Positions 8,970-19,488 of a DNA stretch of 64,000 nt are shown here, piece by piece (position 1 is the first letter of the stretch; every line of letters begins with the position of its first letter). The position numbers were made by a program, and so were the translations under genes. The notes under the pieces were generated by a model that did not search any database, was not told the DNA's origin, and saw nothing but the letters and a program-made list of their open reading frames with translations. This DNA comes from Choricystis sp. odSpoLacu1 (lineage: Eukaryota; Chlorophyta; Trebouxiophyceae): contig OY253655.1 of the NCBI GenBank assembly GCA_958009055.1, positions 62,001 through 126,000 on the forward strand, read 5' to 3'.

Positions 8970-10789
8970 TCAGTCCTTGGACGGCGGCGCGTCCGGCACG
9001 ACGGGCTTGTCGCCAGTGGCAGTCGTTGCCGTGCCGCCCGCGGCAGCACCATCACCCCCCACCTCCGCCGCCGCGGCCGGCGACGCAGCAGCCTGGCCGG
9101 CCGCCTTCTTGGCGGCCTCCTTGGCTTTGAGGGCGCGGAACTTGGAGCCGCGCGAGGAGGAGCCAGAGGAGGAGGAGGGCAGGGAGGACGACGACGCGCC
9201 GCCGCCCGAAAAGCCGGACGGGGAGGGCTTGCTGGAGGAGCGGCGCGCGTTGAGGTCGCGGCCTGGAGTTTGAAGTGGGGTGGCGTGAGTAAAACTTTGG
9301 TTCAAGTGTGCGGGGGCGGGCGCGAAAAGAAACAGGGCCCCAAAGAAAAAAGAGTGCGGGAAAAGAAAACGTTTTCCCGCACCCTCTCTCCTCCCCCGTG
9401 CAATGCTGTCGCACACGCGTATACCGCAAGAGTTTCCGCGGCCATGGTGGAAGGCCGGGGCGGTAAGTAGAAAAGAGTGCATGTTGGTTTTTTTTAACGT
9501 CCTTTCACCCTCCCACACCCCACAACTCACCAGTCGGCTTGGACGGCGTCACATCAATCACGTCCGCATCCTTGACGATGGTCGTCGACCCCAGGGGGGC
9601 GGTCGCCACCGCCGGCGGCTGGATCGTGGCTTTGAGCCATACCGATTGAGCGGTCGACAACAGGTTGTTGGTAAACCAGTACAGAGTTAAACCCGACGGC
9701 ACGTTCAACGAAAACCAGCCAATCATCAACGGCAGGAACTTGAGAATCGCCTGCGTCTGCTGTTGGGCGGGGTCGTCGGAGGGGGGGGACATGATGCGCT
9801 GGGAGATGGATTGCGACACGATGAGGAGCACGGGCAAAACGAGGTACGCGCCCGCGTCGTGCCACCCAACCGGCGGCGCGCCATCCACAAAGGGGAACAG
9901 CCACGCGGATCCAGAGCCCGCCTTCTGGGCGGCCAGGGTGGTGGGGCCGGCAAGCGACGGGATCCAGAACCAGCCAGAGGTCAGGAGACCGTCGTCCGCC
10001 GCGGCGGACAGCGCCCTGTAGAGCCCAATCCACACCGGCAGCGTCGCCAGTGTCGGCAAGCACCCCGCCAACGGGTTCACGCCCGCCTCCTTGTACAGCC
10101 GGGCCACCTCCACCTGGGCCTCCTCCGCGGGGCGGCCCTTGTACCGTTCCTGAATCTCTTTGACGCGCGGCTGCAGCGCTTGGATGGCGACCGTCGACTC
10201 CATCTGCTTCTTGGTCAGCGGAAACGTGGCAGCTTTGACGATCAGAGTCAACAGGATGATGGCAAACCCGTAGGAGTAGGGCACGTGCACGGCTTCGAGG
10301 CCCGAGTTGAGGGCGCCCAGAAAGGTTTCAAACACGCGCGCCAGCGGGGCGAGCCACCCCGTGTTTGTGCCGGCGGCAGTGGACGCCGCCCCCGCGTCAA
10401 CAATAGTCGTGGGGTCGATGTCGGCCAGCAGGGTGAAGAGGTGGGGGGGCAGGGCTGCGGGAGGGGCGGTGGTGGCTGTGTGGAAGGGTGAGAGGGGGAG
10501 GAGGCGTCGTGTTTTGGTTTGCTGTGGGGGGGCTGCCTGCCCCCCCCGTCCCCTCTTCCTCCACCCCAATGCGCGACGCCAGCCGGTGCACAGTGCTGAT
10601 TCTTTCACTCTGCCTAGGCCGCCGGCCGCGGCAGCGTGGCGGCCGTCGACACGCGCAGAGAGAAGGCGCGTCTCTCCCCGCGCCGCCACCACAGCACAAC
10701 CGCAAACACGCCCCACACACAACACACTCACCGCGCCCGACGCGGGACGGCGCACGCGGAGGCAGCACCGGGCGGCGGCTTGGCGCCAC
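8970..10789 (-). CDS. ALB3: Alb3/YidC/Oxa1-type membrane protein insertase (plastid thylakoid)
   Basis: Exons 10732-10789, 9531-10475 and 8970-9262 join in frame (donors GTGAGT). The protein is a membrane insertase that places light-harvesting proteins into thylakoids with cpSRP. Diagnostic stretches are YSYGFAIILLTLIVKAATFPLTKKQ, QPRVKEIQERYKGRP and NPLAGCLPTLATLPVWIGLYRAL, followed by LPLMIGWFSLNVPSGLTLYWFTNN. The order and spacing are those of the five-helix YidC fold. The C-terminus after PTGRDLNARR is Ser/Lys/Ala-rich, as in Alb3 tails that bind cpSRP43. The inferred N-terminus is short for a transit peptide (19 residues in exon 1, basic and Pro/Arg-rich), so an upstream start remains possible. 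It is convergent with LSM5. Confidence 0.93.
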
Positions 10790-11183
10790 GGCGGCCAGCC
10801 TGTGTGTGGGGAGAGAGGGAGGAGGGGAGGGGGGTGTCGAATGCGAGCCCCCGGAAAGACACCCGCGCGGAGGAGACGGCCCCCAATCTGTCTCCTCCTC
10901 TAGCTCTCACACCACGTCCCCCTACGCACCGCGAGCACGTGCGCACTGCCTGCATTGGTGTGCAAGGGGGGAGGGGTGGCAGTATGGGGAGGGGCACGGG
11001 GCCAAAAAAAGGGGACGTCGCTTTTGCTCGAGTGTGTGGCCGACCGAAAAGAAAAAACACTGTCGGCTGCCCATTCTTTCGCCCACACAAACCGCCGGCA
11101 CGGGCGGCTGGCGTGGCGTGAGTGTGTGCGCGTGTGTCTCTCTCTCCCTCACACCTGCCCGCCGGCACACACGCACCCCCACA
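10790..11183. promoter_or_regulatory. Divergent 5' region between ALB3 and the next plus-strand gene
   Basis: The 394 bp between start codons are GC-rich with CT-rich and TG-rich patches. If the plus gene starts at its second in-frame ATG (11304), the region is longer. I see no gene inside. Confidence 0.3.
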
Positions 11184-11950
11184 ATGCGCGCCTGCAACCC
11201 TCCGCCGCCGCCGCGCCGGCTCGCGGCTGCGCACCGCGCGCCTGGGCCGCGCCTCCCTCCCGCCCCCTTGACACCACCCCCGCCCGCCGCCCTGTTCAAA
11301 AAGATGGCCCAGTTCATCAGGCCCGACGACCGCACTTCGGGGCGCGCCGGCGCGCGGCGCGGCGCGCCGCGCGTGCCGCTCAAAACGAGGTGGCGCGCGG
11401 TCAGGGGCACCGCGCGCGAGCGGGTGGAGGCGGCGTGGGCGTGGGCGCTGTGAGTGTGTGGTGGGGGGAGGGAAGGTGAAGGGAAGGGGTGGTCGGTTGA
11501 CCACTGGTGTCTCACACTGTCGACCCACCACCCAAACACAGCTCCCTGCCCGGCATCTCGCACGCCCGGTCCGCCGCCGCCGCCCTGGACGCAGCGACAG
11601 AGCCCACCCGGGCCGCCATCACGGACGTCGCCCTGGACACGCGGTCCCGGTATCGGACGTGGCGCGCGGCGGAAACACGTGCGCAGTGGGCGTGGCACAA
11701 CGCGACGCGGCGGGAGTCAGCGTGGTGGGCCACCGCCGCCTACCACGCTCTCGTGTTTTTCATGGCCCTTCCCTACATGGCGCTATGTCCGGCGCACTGG
11801 GGGGCGTCGATCGCGGCGCCCGCCTTCGCGGCGGTCACATTGTTTGACCACCCCGTGTTAAACCCCATTGTGGCGGCCTGGTGTGTGGCCGCGGTTGCCG
11901 GCAAGTGGAGGCCGGGCCTGTTGATGTGGGCGCTGGGCGTGGGCGCGTGA
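11184..11950 (+). CDS. Unknown protein with hydrophobic C-terminus
   Basis: Exons 11184-11449 and 11542-11950 join in frame (donor GTGAGT, acceptor CAG) to give 224 residues. The N-terminus is Pro/Arg-rich and could be an organelle-targeting sequence. An internal ATG at 11304 (MAQFIRPDD) is an alternative start. The middle is basic and Trp-rich (RYRTWRAAETRAQWAWHN). The C-terminal 75 residues are hydrophobic and can form two or three membrane helices (YHALVFFMALPYMALCP; then HPVLNPIVAAWCVAAVAG; then GLLMWALGVGA). I do not recognise the family. It lies convergent with rsmH, the two stops only 64 bp apart. Confidence 0.6.
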
Positions 11951-12014
11951 GAGAAGGCTGTGTTTGCGTTTCTTTTTTCTTTAATCAGTTTTTTTTTTTA
12001 ACATTCAACAAAAA

Positions 12015-13273
12015 TCATCTCTGCCGCGCGCGCGCCGCCCGCTCACACCGCGCCCTCCACTCCGCCTCCGCGGCGGCCGCCTCCTCCTCCCCAAACTTTT
12101 GGAACACGCGCAGCTTGGCGGAGCGGGCGCGCGGGTTGGCCGCCGCTTCTGCGTCTGTCGCGATGATCGGCCGTTTCGTCACGACACTCCCCACCGGGCA
12201 CGGTGGCGGCGGTGGCGGCGCCACGCCCAGGCGGATGCTGACGTCGACGTCATCGCCTTCTGCCGGGGGCGGCCGGCCGGCTGCAGTCGCAAAGGCTCGT
12301 TTAATGGGGCCGTCCTCCCCCGAGTGAAACGAAATGGCGGCAATCCTGCCCCCCGGCGCCAAAGCCGCAACAGCAGCCGGCAACAACGCGTCCAACGCCC
12401 CCGCCTCATCATTGACCGCGATGCGCAGGGCTTGAAACACGCGGGTGGCGGGGTGGACGACCCGCCGCCGCCCGCCGCGCGGGGGCGGGCCAAGCGGGCC
12501 GACCGCGGCCACCAGCTCCCACGTCGTGTGCAGGGGGCGGGCCGCCACGATGCGGCGGGCGGCCAGTTTGGCGTGTTTTTCGCCGCCAGAGTGCAGGAAG
12601 AGGGCGGCCAGGGAGGGTTCGGGCCAGGTGTTGACGATGTCGGCCGCCGTGATCCCGCCCCCCCCCCCCCCCCTCCCCCCCCACCGCCCAGCCTCATGTC
12701 CAGTGGCCCGTTCCCACTGAACGACAGGCCGCGGGCGGGGTCATCAATCTGCATGGAGGAGAAGCCGCAGTCTATGAGGATGGCGTCTGGGCGGACGCGC
12801 GTGGCGGGGAGGGGGTGCGGCGTGACGAGCGTGGTGGCCACACCATCACCACCTCCCGTCCATCCACCCGCCAGCACGGCATCCAGGTGCCTGAAGTTGA
12901 CGGGGACGATGTGCAGGGTGGCGCCTGTGTCCACGGCGAGGGGGGTGAGGCGCGCGGCCGCGAGCGCGCGTGCCGTCGCGTCGACGTCAAAACCAATGAC
13001 TCGCTCCAGCCCGCTCCCACGCCCTGCTGCCGCCGCCACCACGGCGGCCGCGTGGCCGCCCGCGCCCAGGGTGCAGTCGACGTAGGTGCGCAGGCGGGGG
13101 AGCGGGGCAAAGGACGCCAGCACAGCGTCTAGCAGGACGGGGACGTGGGGCGGGGAGGACGCCGCAGGGCTCGCGTCTGCTGCAACTGCCTTCGTGTGTC
13201 GCCGTCGTCGAGCGGCGTGGGCGGCGGCGCGGACGGGGGGGCGGCAAGTGGCGCGGGCGGCCGCGGCGGCCAT
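12015..13273 (-). CDS. rsmH: 16S rRNA (cytosine-1402-N4)-methyltransferase RsmH/MraW, organellar (frame break at C16 run)
   Basis: SAM-dependent methyltransferase modifying the decoding site of organellar 16S rRNA. Motifs in order: HVPVLLDAVL, YVDCTLGAGGHAAAV (SAM loop), VIGFDVDATA, ILIDCGFSSMQIDDPARG, FSGNGPLDMRL, ITAADIVNTWPEPSLAALFL, RIAAISFHSGEDGPIKRAF and NPRARSAKLRVF. The start ATG at 13273 gives a basic Ala/Arg-rich leader typical of a transit peptide. The reading frame changes between GPLDMRL and ITAADIV, exactly at a plus-strand C16-T-C8 run (12658-12682), a Gly codon tract on the coding strand. Everything on either side is conserved, so a miscounted homopolymer is likely. The start is 152 bp from the divergent PCD gene. 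Confidence 0.9.
12658..12682. repeat. Poly-C tract (C16-T-C8) inside rsmH
   Basis: Near-pure homopolymer in coding sequence; the rsmH frame changes across it. Confidence 0.95.
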
Positions 13274-13425
13274 GGGGGGGGGGCGTGTGTGCGTGGAGTG
13301 GGGGCACGGCGACGGGTGGCGTGCGTCACACACACACACGACACACACGCACACGCACACACGGCCAGCTAGTGTGTGTGGGTGGCGCGCCAGCGCGACG
13401 CGAAACAAAACAAAAACTCTCGACG

Positions 13426-14080
13426 ATGCGATTCCTGCTCGCCCGCCGCCTCACCACCGCCGCCACGAGCCGGCTCGCCGCCCCCGTGCTGTCGCGTGCT
13501 CGCACCGCCGCCCTGCTGCCGCCCCGTTTCCGCGACGCGGTCGCCCCCACCCCTCGCCGCCGCGTCGCCCCGATGGCGACCGCCCCCGACTTTTCGGGCC
13601 CCGGCGCCGACGACCTGCGCGCGCTGTGCGTGGACGCGTGCTCATAGTAAGTGGAGAGAGGTGTTGGCTGGTAGAAGGCGGGGCAAAACCCCTTTCCTTG
13701 TCTCCTGCTAAACCCACCCCCACCACACCAGCGACACCCCACTCCTCACCACGACCGAGCTCACCACCCACCTCGCGTCCCTGCCGTCCTGGCGCCTGAC
13801 GCCCGATGGTATCGCCCTGGAACGCACGTTCAAGGCGCGCACCTTTTCTGCGGCCGCGGCCTGGATTGCGGCGGTCGCCCCGATTGCCGACGCCCTCGGC
13901 CACCACCCCGACGTCTCCATCTCCGGCTGGAACACCGTCACCGTGCGCGTCACCACGCATGCCGCGGGCGGGGTGACGCTGGCGGATGCCGCCCTGGCGG
14001 CGCGGCTGGATGCGGTGCCGTGCGAGTTTTCACCAAAGTGGTTGCGCGAGGTGGCGGCGGCGGCTACAGGCAAGGAGTAG
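13426..14080 (+). CDS. Pterin-4a-carbinolamine dehydratase, organelle-targeted
   Basis: Exons 13426-13646 and 13732-14080 (donor GTAAGT, acceptor CAG) join in frame to 189 residues. The first 50 residues are basic and rich in Ala/Arg/Pro with few acids, an organelle transit peptide. The PCD/DCoH domain follows, with LTPDGIALERTFKARTFSAA (the F-x-F-x-x-A segment) and ADALGHHPDVSISGW, whose His-His-Pro is the catalytic motif. It then has VTVRVTTHAAGGVTLADAALA, with the third catalytic His. The family recycles 4a-hydroxytetrahydropterin; plant plastid or mitochondrial members support molybdopterin or aromatic amino acid metabolism. It is divergent from rsmH. It ends in TAG. Confidence 0.92.
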
Positions 14081-14359
14081 GGGGGGAAGGGAACGGGATT
14101 AGAGAGGATTGTACGACTATGGGTTGGCTTTGAGGCGGAGATGAGGGAAAAAGTTGGTAGGAGGGGGTGGTGGCGCGGTTGAGGGGAAAGAAACAACTGA
14201 CGTGTGCAAAGAGATGACGCCAAGCCTCACCCACCCCCCACTCTGGTGCCTGGATTCAAAATGCGGTCTCTCTGAAAGCGCTGGAACAGAAAGCAGGAGA
14301 AGGGATCTGCAATTTGTGCGGGAATCAAAAACAAAAAACAAAAACGCACCCCCCTCTCC

Positions 14360-15310
14360 TCACGCCTTGCCCAGGTCCAGCAACCGCCGCCCATACACCA
14401 GCCTCGTCCTCTCCTCAGCCAGCACGGAGGCCACGTCTTCGATGCTAGCGTCTGCGCTGCCAGCGTTCCGCATCGCGTCCACCACTGCCCCCACCGGCAC
14501 GCCGCGCTCCGCGGCCGCGGCCTCGCCCGCCGCCTCGGCCGCCGCATCCGCAGCATCCCCCTTGAACACGGCGGCCGCGGCCCGCCGCCCCGTGCCGGGC
14601 AGGGGCAGCGGGATACGGCGCCGCCCCGCCACGCGCGACGCTTTTTTCGCAGCACGCGTCGCCGCCCGCTCAGCCCGCACCGCGGCCGCGGCCTCGGGCG
14701 GCATGGACGCCAGGTTGGCGGCGTCCGCCCGGCGAGAGAGGAGCATGCCGACGACAGCGGCGACCGTGGCGGCGACTGCAGCACGCAGCGGCGTGAGGAG
14801 CGGGGTGGGGGGAGGGCCTGCGACGTCAGCCAGCACGGCCGGCAAAGACACCAGCTCAGCCGCGCTGAGGTTCCTCAGCAGGCGGCCGCACTTCCACAGC
14901 TGGAACGCGGGGGACGCGGTGACGCCGAGGGAGGTGGCTAGAGCGGAGGCGGCCGCGTCGCCCAGGTCCACGGCCGCAAAGGACACGTGAGTGAAGGCAG
15001 GCCGCCGGGCGACGTCGGTGAAGAAGGCTCTCGCCTGGCGGGCGGGGGCGGACCAGGACTGTGTGTGGGGAGGAGGGTGGGGTGGGGTGGGTGAGGGACG
15101 GAGAGAGGGAGGGCCTTTTTTCTTCCCCGCCCACTCCCCAATCGACACACTCACACTCGTGAAAGCAACACAAACGACGCCTTCCCCCGCCAGCGCCAGC
15201 AGGCGGGCCCAGTGGTCGGCGTCGCGCACCGCCGCGACGCGCGGCGCGGCCGCCGACGGCGGGCGCGCGGCGGGGCGGGCGCGGCGGGCGCCGCCGCGGC
15301 GGGGCGGCAT
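14360..15310 (-). CDS. Thioredoxin-fold membrane protein lacking the active-site cysteines
   Basis: Exons 15155-15310 and 14360-15058 flank a 96-bp intron (GTGAGT...CAG) that has no stop in frame. Spliced length is 284 residues. After a basic N-terminus the protein has VVCVAFTSSWSAPARQARAF, which aligns with the thioredoxin strand and WCGPC loop, then HVSFAAVDLGDAAASALATSLGVTASPAFQLW, matching strand 3, helix 3 and the cis-Pro region (here ASPAF). The loop reads SSWSAPAR with no Cys, so a redox reaction is unlikely. A membrane segment (AAVAATVAAVVGMLLSR) and an Ala/Arg-rich helical tail follow. It may be a redox-inactive scaffold or chaperone. The exact family is not recognised. Confidence 0.65.
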   Translation of the reverse strand: MPPRRGGARRARPAARPPSAAAPRVAAVRDADHWARLLALAGEGVVCVAFTSVSVSIGEWAGKKKGPPSLRPSPTPPHPPPHTQSWSAPARQARAFFTDVARRPAFTHVSFAAVDLGDAAASALATSLGVTASPAFQLWKCGRLLRNLSAAELVSLPAVLADVAGPPPTPLLTPLRAAVAATVAAVVGMLLSRRADAANLASMPPEAAAAVRAERAATRAAKKASRVAGRRRIPLPLPGTGRRAAAAVFKGDAADAAAEAAGEAAAAERGVPVGAVVDAMRNAGSADASIEDVASVLAEERTRLVYGRRLLDLGKA

Positions 15311-15868
15311 TTGGAGGGTGTGGGTGTGTGCGGCAGGCAGAGATGAACTGGGCCCGTGCGGCGGCGGGCAGAGAGCGAGGCTTTGAGCAAGAAAGAAAAA
15401 AACGACGAGTCGACTGCTGTGCTCTCGCACAGTCAAAAAGCGTTTCTCTGTTTTCTCACACACGCCGTGGCAAAGAGGGGGGCCCCCTTCCCTCCCTCTC
15501 TCGCCCACACGCGTGTGGTGTGTCATCGACGCGTGCCAGCCAGGTGAGGGCCACCGCCGGCGGAGGGGAGAGGCGTGGGGGCGGCAAGAAAACAACAGAC
15601 GACAAATGAAACAGGCCAGCGCGCGCGGGATGTGTGAGCAAACCGGCGGTTGGCGCCCTCCCGCGGCCACGCTCCACGCGCCGACACGCGGGATGAAGGT
15701 TGGGGGGGTGCAGCTGTGCATCCACGGGGAGCGGGTGGCGGGAGAGGGCGTGGATGTGTCACCACGCGGCAGGCGGTGAGCGCCACCTCGCTCTCGCGTG
15801 CGCCCTCTCTCGACTCGACCAGAACAAAACGCAACCCACCCTCCCCACCAGGCCACCTCCACCACACC
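15311..15868. promoter_or_regulatory. Long divergent 5' region (558 bp)
   Basis: It lies between the thioredoxin-fold gene and the TLC-domain gene. It holds AT-richer patches at 15390-15440 and 15590-15610. I see no conserved reading frame or known element. Confidence 0.3.
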
Positions 15869-16885
15869 ATGACAATGCTGCCCCCACCCCCCCCTCCCGG
15901 CCTGCGCCGCCGCGCCCTGGCGTCGTCCGCCGCCTTCCTGCTGCTGGAGCAGGTGTGCTCCCTCCTGCTGCTGCAGCCGTACCGCCACTTCTTTGCATCC
16001 ACCAACAGGGGCATGTCCCTTGCCGCCGCCGACACCGCCGCCCGGGACGCGGTCGTCAAGACGGTGGGCGCCATCCACGTGGCCCTGCAGCTGCCGCTGG
16101 CCCTGATGGTGGTGGCTGACCGCCAGCGCGCGTTTTCGGCGGGGTTCTCCGACCCTGCGACCCTCTACGCTGCGACCCCCGCGTCACACGCCCTGATCGC
16201 AGTCTCTGCCGGCTACTTTTTCTTCGACATCGTCAACCTGCTGGCCCGCGTGGATGCCAACCGGCGCGGCGCCCCCTCCACCCGCCCCCCCTCCACCGCC
16301 TTCCTCATTCACGGCGCCCTGTGCGCCACCGGCTTCTGGTACGGCGCGTTGACAGGGTGGCTGTCCTACTATGGCGCCGTGTTTTTGATCTGGGAGGCGT
16401 CGACACCATTTGTGTACGCGCGGTGGGCACTCCACACGGCGGGCCTGTCCTCCACCCCCCTCTACGCGGCGACCGGCCTCGCCATGGCGGCCACCTTCTT
16501 CGCCGCCCGCATCGTGTTTGGGCTGGGCGCGTCTGCGAGGTGGTGGGCGGTGGCAGCGCGCGAGCTGCGGGCGCCGCTGTTTGGCGTGGGCGGGGGCGGC
16601 ATCCCTCCCTCCGTCCTCATTGGCTACAACGTGGCCAACATCGCCATGAACGGCCTCAACCTGTTTTGGTTTGGCAAGATGGTGGCCGGCATTGTGCGCC
16701 ACTTTGGGGGCAAGGCGCGGCCCCGCAAAGCGCCGCCGTCGCCCGTGCGGGCGGCGGCGGGCGTCGCGACCGCCGGCGCGACGGCCACGATGCCGCCGCC
16801 ACCGACCGTCAAGACTGTGTCCCCGCTGCGCCCGGTGGCGTCCCCGTTTCTGGGGGTGCCGGTGCCGACGGTGGTGGAGGAGTGA
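15869..16885 (+). CDS. TLC (TRAM-LAG1-CLN8) domain membrane protein, TMEM56/TLCD4-like
   Basis: A single exon of 338 residues with several membrane helices. The TLC pattern is seen as VKTVGAIHVALQLPLAL, SAGYFFFDIVNLL, FLIHGALCATGFWYG and LSYYGAVFLIWEASTPFVYARW, with a last helix near NVANIAMNGLNLFWFGKMV. The His in FLIHG and the E-x-S-T-P-F stretch are typical of TLCD4/TMEM56-type proteins. Such proteins sit in the ER or Golgi membrane and are linked to lipid or ceramide handling. It lacks the Lag1p His-His pair of true ceramide synthases. The C-terminal 60 residues are Pro/Ala-rich and basic. Confidence 0.85.
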   Translation: MTMLPPPPPPGLRRRALASSAAFLLLEQVCSLLLLQPYRHFFASTNRGMSLAAADTAARDAVVKTVGAIHVALQLPLALMVVADRQRAFSAGFSDPATLYAATPASHALIAVSAGYFFFDIVNLLARVDANRRGAPSTRPPSTAFLIHGALCATGFWYGALTGWLSYYGAVFLIWEASTPFVYARWALHTAGLSSTPLYAATGLAMAATFFAARIVFGLGASARWWAVAARELRAPLFGVGGGGIPPSVLIGYNVANIAMNGLNLFWFGKMVAGIVRHFGGKARPRKAPPSPVRAAAGVATAGATATMPPPPTVKTVSPLRPVASPFLGVPVPTVVEE

Positions 16886-17147
16886 TCAGTGCTGATCACT
16901 CCTATTTTTTGAGAGAGAGAACGGGAAAAAATGAGGAGCGAGGAGTAACGAGAAGAGTAACGAGGGAGAGAAAAAGCGCGACCCATCACACGAAGAACGA
17001 CCACCACCACCCCTTTATACCGCAACAACGATCCCTAATCAAACGCGGCCCCTTTGGTTTTGTTTGGGTGTCCGAGAGTGGAGAGAAACACTTGCTTTTT
17101 TTGTGGTCAACGAACACTTGAGAGAAACACGTCGGGAGGCGGCATCG

Positions 17148-19415
17148 ATGTTTGGCCTCTTCCTCACTCTCGTCGCCGCCGCCGCCGTCCGCGGCGGCCA
17201 GGCCGCCCCCGCGGCCTGGCCTCCCACATCAATGCAGGCGCTGCGCGCCTCTGTGGCCACAAGCCAACGGGGCGCAGCCGCGTGCGTGCTGTTTCTCAAC
17301 GCCAATGGAACCGCGGGCTGCTCCGGCGCCACCCACACCCCCCTCCCCCTGTCCGCGTCCGTCCCCAGCAACACCAGTCACGTATCCCGTGTCGTGGTGG
17401 TGGCGCCCGCGGGCCAGGACGCGCTGACCATGGATGCGCTGCGGCGCGACGCGGATGCGGCGAACCGCGTCGGGGCGTTGGTGGCGCTCCCCGGGCCGCC
17501 GCCGCAGGGGGCGTGGTCGCCGGATGAAGGCAACCCGCAGGTGAGAGAGAGATGAGGGTGTTGGGAGTGAGTGAGTGGGTGAAAATGAATCAACTTTTTT
17601 CGTTCACCTTCTTTTCCACCCCCCTTCCACCCTCCACAACAGGCCCACCACGCGCCCTACCCCCTCCCCACCAACTGGACTTGGGTGCCCGGCGCGACAG
17701 GTGATCTCACCGCCCGCCTGCCTGTCCCCCTGGTGGGGCTGTACGGCCCGGCAGCCACAGACGCAGCCGCGCGCGTCGCGGATGCTGTCTCTTCCTCTCC
17801 CTCCTCCTCTGCCGCCGCCCACGTGGCCACCGTGGACACCACCATGGCGGCGGCGGGCGCGCCTAACTCCACCGCCTGCCTGGGCGCAGGGACGTGCGCC
17901 CCGATCGGGGGGCACAGCGTGTGGGGCGCGTTTCCGCGGGTGGAGACACCACCACTGTCTGCTGCTGTGCCACCCACCCCACCTCCCCTCATCCTCATCA
18001 CTGCCGCCTCCGACTCCCGCCAACTGCTGCACGGTGGCACCGCGGGCGCGGGCGGCCTGTCCGGCCTGGCCGCCGCCCTGGCGGGGGTGGAGGCGCTGGC
18101 CAACGCGACGCGGCCGGCGCACCCGGGAGGCAAGTGGGCCCTCCCCGCCCGCGTCGCGGTGGCCGCCCTGGCGGCCGAGAGGTGGGGCTACCTGGGCTCC
18201 AGGCGGCTGCTGTACGAGGCGAGGGCGAGGGAGGGAGGCCAGAATGCCACCGCCACCGCCGGCGACGACGCTGCAGGCGGGTTGCCGCTTTCGCACGTCT
18301 CCCTTTTGATCGACGTCGGCGCTGTCGGCGACGCCTCCCCCACCACCACCAACGCGTCCGCCCTGCCCCGCCTCTGGTTGCACGCCAGCGTGACCAATGG
18401 GTCCAAGGAAGCGGCGGTGGCGGCGGCGGCAGCGGTGGCGGCTGTGGCCAACGCTTCGGTTGCCACCACCGCCCCCGGCCCCCCGCCCTCCACGCTGTGG
18501 CCGTTTGCCCTCGCCGCCCCCACCATCCCCGCCCTCGCTCTGACTGCACACGAGACATCATTGGGCGGCCCCCACTGGGCGTCCCGGTGGGATGATGCGA
18601 GGCGGCTGGATGTGGGGGCGGTGGCGGCGGCCGCTGCCGCGGTCGCTCGCGCCGCGGCCGCCGCGGCGGGCGCGCCCGACGCCGCCGCCAACATCACGGC
18701 CGCCACTGTGCGCCCCCGGGTGGAGGAGATATTTGCCTGCATTGCATGGAAGACGCCAGGGTTGGGGGGGTGCCGGCTGGCGCGCGCGCTGCTGGGCGCG
18801 CGCGGGCGCGCGCGCGGCGGGCGCAGCCGACACGGGCCCCCACCACGCAGGCCCTCTCTTCACCCTCACCGCCGACCCCCAAAACCCTGATCCCGCCGCC
18901 AAATCTGCCTACGCCGCTTCCTGTGGGAGTTTGTGGCGAGGGCGACGGCGGAGGCGCCCCCCCCGCCCCGCCCGCCGCGGGGCGGGGCGCGCTGCGCGTC
19001 TGCCGGCGACTGCGCCACCTCCACCCCCGTGTGCGTGGGGGCGGCCGCGGCAGGCAAGGGCACGTGCGTGGCTGCGACTGTGGCGTATGTCGCGGCGTAT
19101 CCACTTGAACTAAGCTGCAGCGGCGGGTGTGACGGCACCGCCTCCGCCCCCGGCGCGGCGTGGACGCCCGCCCCCCCCGACGCCCCCGCCGCCGCCTGGC
19201 GGGCCAACGCCACCCGTCTGCCCCCGGGCGCGGTGTGGGCGGAGAGCAACTGGGGGGTGGGGCTGCCGAGGCTGGACCTGTACCAGCGAGAGGGGCGGCG
19301 GACGGGGGTGACTGCGCTTTGTGTCGCCGCCGCCGCGACGGTGGCGGCCGGTGCCGCCGCGGCGCGCGTGCGGGCGGCGGCGGCGCGGCGCACGGCCGAC
19401 CCGGTGTGGTGGTAG
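17148..19415 (+). CDS. Nicastrin, gamma-secretase subunit (two apparent frame breaks)
   Basis: Exon 1 (17148-17540) starts with a signal peptide (MFGLFLTLVAAAAVRGGQAA). Exon 2 starts at 17643. Nicastrin is the glycoprotein receptor-like subunit of gamma-secretase. Features include many N-x-S/T sites, GLSGLAAALAGVEALANAT, AERWGYLGSRRLLYEA, which matches nicastrin's 'GE-x-wgY-iGS-x-R' region, and PALALTAHETSL. The C-terminal part has VEEIFACI, GPLFTLTADPQNP, RFLWEFVAR, PVCVGAAAAGKGTCVA, AVWAESNWGVG and a terminal membrane helix. The conserved C-terminal pieces alternate frames: one break lies in a GC-dinucleotide run (18780-18816), and a second near 18915 corresponds to one missing base in a Tyr-Arg-Arg-Phe context. 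The first break could instead be an unseen intron. Spliced length is about 720 residues, as in the family. Confidence 0.8.
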
Positions 19416-19488
19416 TGTGTTTTGTGTGTAGAAACAAGGTCGGTTTTTTGTGTTTCAAAACCCTCTCTTTTCCTCTCCTCTCCTCTCC

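Noticed and set aside
14360..16078. A 572-codon minus-strand frame extending the thioredoxin-fold protein upstream to 16078
   Set aside because: The extension is low complexity, overlaps the start of the well-supported TLC-domain gene on the other strand, and the start at 15310 (MPPRRGG) is natural.
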